Assembly (NCBI GenBank): GCA_002316215.1
Contig: DCDB01000098.1
Location: 1-5,660 of the forward strand
Direction: 5' to 3'
Length of the DNA: 5,660 nucleotides
Source of the DNA: Lachnospiraceae bacterium UBA1066
GTDB taxonomy: Bacteria; Bacillota; Clostridia; Lachnospirales; Lachnospiraceae
Shown: positions 4,696 through 5,660 of the stretch, piece after piece
How the letters are laid out: each line of letters starts with the position of its first letter
Numbering within the stretch: position 1 is the first letter of the stretch
Notes under the pieces: model-generated
Databases searched by the model: none
Told to the model about the DNA's origin: nothing
Seen by the model: only the letters and a program-made list of their open reading frames with translations
Translations under genes and position numbers: made by a program

Positions 4696-5660
4696 TCAAT
4701 CCTTCGAAGATTTTTTCCGGGAATCTTTCAAATACAGGCATAAACCAAATGCAAATGCCATAAGGATAATCAGCATATATGGAATAACATCCGCCTTTAA
4801 TGCTGTTGGCGCTGCCTCTTTCCTCGTATTAACGAAAGAGACTTTACTCGGACTAGTTAACGTTCCAGATGCGGATTTACCGGTTACTGCATCAGCATCA
4901 TTTATCTTATATTCTGTCGTGTACCCTGCGGAATTGAATTCCTCACTGCTGCCGATTGACTGGACTTCTTTGATTGTAAATGCTGTACCTTTTGGCAAAC
5001 CTGTTATAGCTTTGCTCTCCCCGGATTTCATAGAAACCCAGCCGTCTCCATTGGTAATGGTAATGTCACCATATTGGCCATCAGAGACGTTCGCTACGGT
5101 TACCTTAAAGTAATAATCTTTTGAAGTGTCTCCCATTCCGCCTGCAACGGTCTTGCAGATTGTAAGCTTTGGACTCCACTGAGCATACAGAACATTCGTA
5201 TCCGCTGATAATGTGTCAACATTTATTTCTGTTCCGGCTGCATAGGCCGTACCTGATCCGTCTGCCGCCGTATTCCAATTAAGGAAAGAATAGCCATCCG
5301 GTGCAGTCATATTCTCGTACTGGCTCAACAGCGTATAATCCGTATTCGGCAGATCGCTGCCAACCTTCCCCTTAAAGGTTTCGGTATGCGATAAATTGCT
5401 TCCGTTGTTATAATCCAGTTTTAATGTTGTCGTACGATATACAGCCCATTGAGCATAAAGTGTCGTGTTAGCGCTGATCTTGAATGAATCACCCGGATAA
5501 TATGTTGTTCCCGTCCCATCAGCCTTCGTATTCCAGGAAACAAATTCTCGGGTAATGCCATTTTCATCAGTAGGACCTGTCCAGCCGGCAGGTTCGGCCT
5601 GTATCTTTATCCCAGTGTTGGGATCATACGTACTTGCATCAGTTACATCAGCACCATTCC
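4696..5660 (-). CDS. Pilus tip/ancillary adhesin, C-terminal part (InlB-type repeats, isopeptide pilin domain, degenerate sorting signal); 5' end off window
   Basis: The frame is open from the right edge to a TGA at 4696-4698, giving 320 visible residues; the N-terminus lies outside. A TTG at 5328 is only an internal Leu codon, because the frame and the repeats continue upstream of it. Two InlB B-type (Listeria-Bacteroides) repeats are visible, ending TTLYAQW (fragment residue 71) and NVLYAQW (161). A pilin-type domain follows at about 164-279, with Lys169 (ICKTVAGG), Glu231 (TIKEV) and Asn277 (FVNTR), the expected isopeptide triad. The C-terminus has AAPTALKADVIPY, a membrane helix (about 291-310) and the basic tail KDSRKKSSKD. 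This aligns with the major pilin signal ATPTGIIMNVAPY, but Ala replaces the Gly after Thr. As the first visible gene of the operon it holds the place of the tip adhesin Cpa. The next gene starts 11 bases after its stop. Confidence 0.88.
   Translation of the reverse strand, partial: NGADVTDASTYDPNTGIKIQAEPAGWTGPTDENGITREFVSWNTKADGTGTTYYPGDSFKISANTTLYAQWAVYRTTTLKLDYNNGSNLSHTETFKGKVGSDLPNTDYTLLSQYENMTAPDGYSFLNWNTAADGSGTAYAAGTEINVDTLSADTNVLYAQWSPKLTICKTVAGGMGDTSKDYYFKVTVANVSDGQYGDITITNGDGWVSMKSGESKAITGLPKGTAFTIKEVQSIGSSEEFNSAGYTTEYKINDADAVTGKSASGTLTSPSKVSFVNTRKEAAPTALKADVIPYMLIILMAFAFGLCLYLKDSRKKSSKD
5176..5544 (-). repeat. Two InlB B-type (Listeria-Bacteroides) protein repeats
   Basis: Fragment residues 39-71 and 125-161 share the pattern F, two residues, WNT, ADG, GT, Y, G, then LYAQW at the end. 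In both copies the WNT..ADG.GT core is clear at protein level. Each repeat is probably about 70-90 residues when the preceding beta strands are included, so the first copy may begin near the right edge. Such repeats form beta-grasp modules that extend surface proteins of Firmicutes away from the cell. Confidence 0.8.

Noticed and set aside
4685..4741. Longer N-terminus for the coiled-coil protein starting at 4741
   Set aside because: No Shine-Dalgarno lies upstream of 4741 and it would overlap the pilin gene by 46 bases, whereas the ATG at 4684 has GGGAGA placed just after the upstream stop.
5326..5328. TTG at 5328 as the start of the tip adhesin
   Set aside because: The frame remains open to the window edge and encodes another complete InlB-type repeat core upstream, so this codon is internal.

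Overview
The window looks like a chromosomal segment of a gut-type, low-to-moderate-GC Firmicute, most likely a Clostridia/Lachnospiraceae relative. This rests on protein style (class B sortase, Spy0128/FctA-type pilins, a PTG-type sorting motif followed by APY, InlB-type repeats), AGGAGG-like ribosome binding sites and the moderate GC. It is inference: no rRNA or other species marker is present. All supported genes lie on the minus strand, so transcription runs from right to left.

From about 1109 to the right edge (5660) the window holds most of a sortase-assembled pilus operon. In transcription order it encodes: (1) the C-terminal 320 residues of a large surface protein with two InlB/Listeria-Bacteroides-type repeats, an isopeptide-type pilin domain and a degenerate sorting signal (putative tip adhesin, 5' end outside the window); (2) an 88-residue cytosolic coiled-coil protein with a DivIVA-like motif; (3) a signal peptidase I homologue lacking both catalytic residues, like the pilus assembly factor SipA; (4) an FctA/Spy0128-like major pilin with two predicted isopeptide domains; (5) a class B sortase; (6) a single-domain FctB-like basal pilin with a different, TG-type sorting motif. 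An intrinsic terminator at 1109-1137 ends the unit. The order tip, SipA, FctA, SrtB/C, FctB matches the FCT pilus locus of Streptococcus pyogenes; the coiled-coil gene is the extra piece.

The genes fit one machine. The pilins are secreted and held by their C-terminal membrane anchors, the SipA-like protein assists assembly, the class B sortase joins subunits bearing the PTG-type signal, and the basal pilin is probably attached to peptidoglycan, perhaps by a housekeeping sortase elsewhere in the genome. The coiled-coil protein could localise the assembly site inside the cell, but that is a guess.

To the left, after a roughly 300-bp spacer with two inverted repeats, lies a TetR/AcrR-family regulator (start 814) that runs off the left edge. 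Its normal TetR body is followed by a strongly acidic linker and then a repetitive Lys/Ala/Gly-rich tail resembling eukaryotic histone H1 or bacterial H1-like proteins, encoded by in-frame 18-bp tandem repeats. This tail is the most unusual element in the window.
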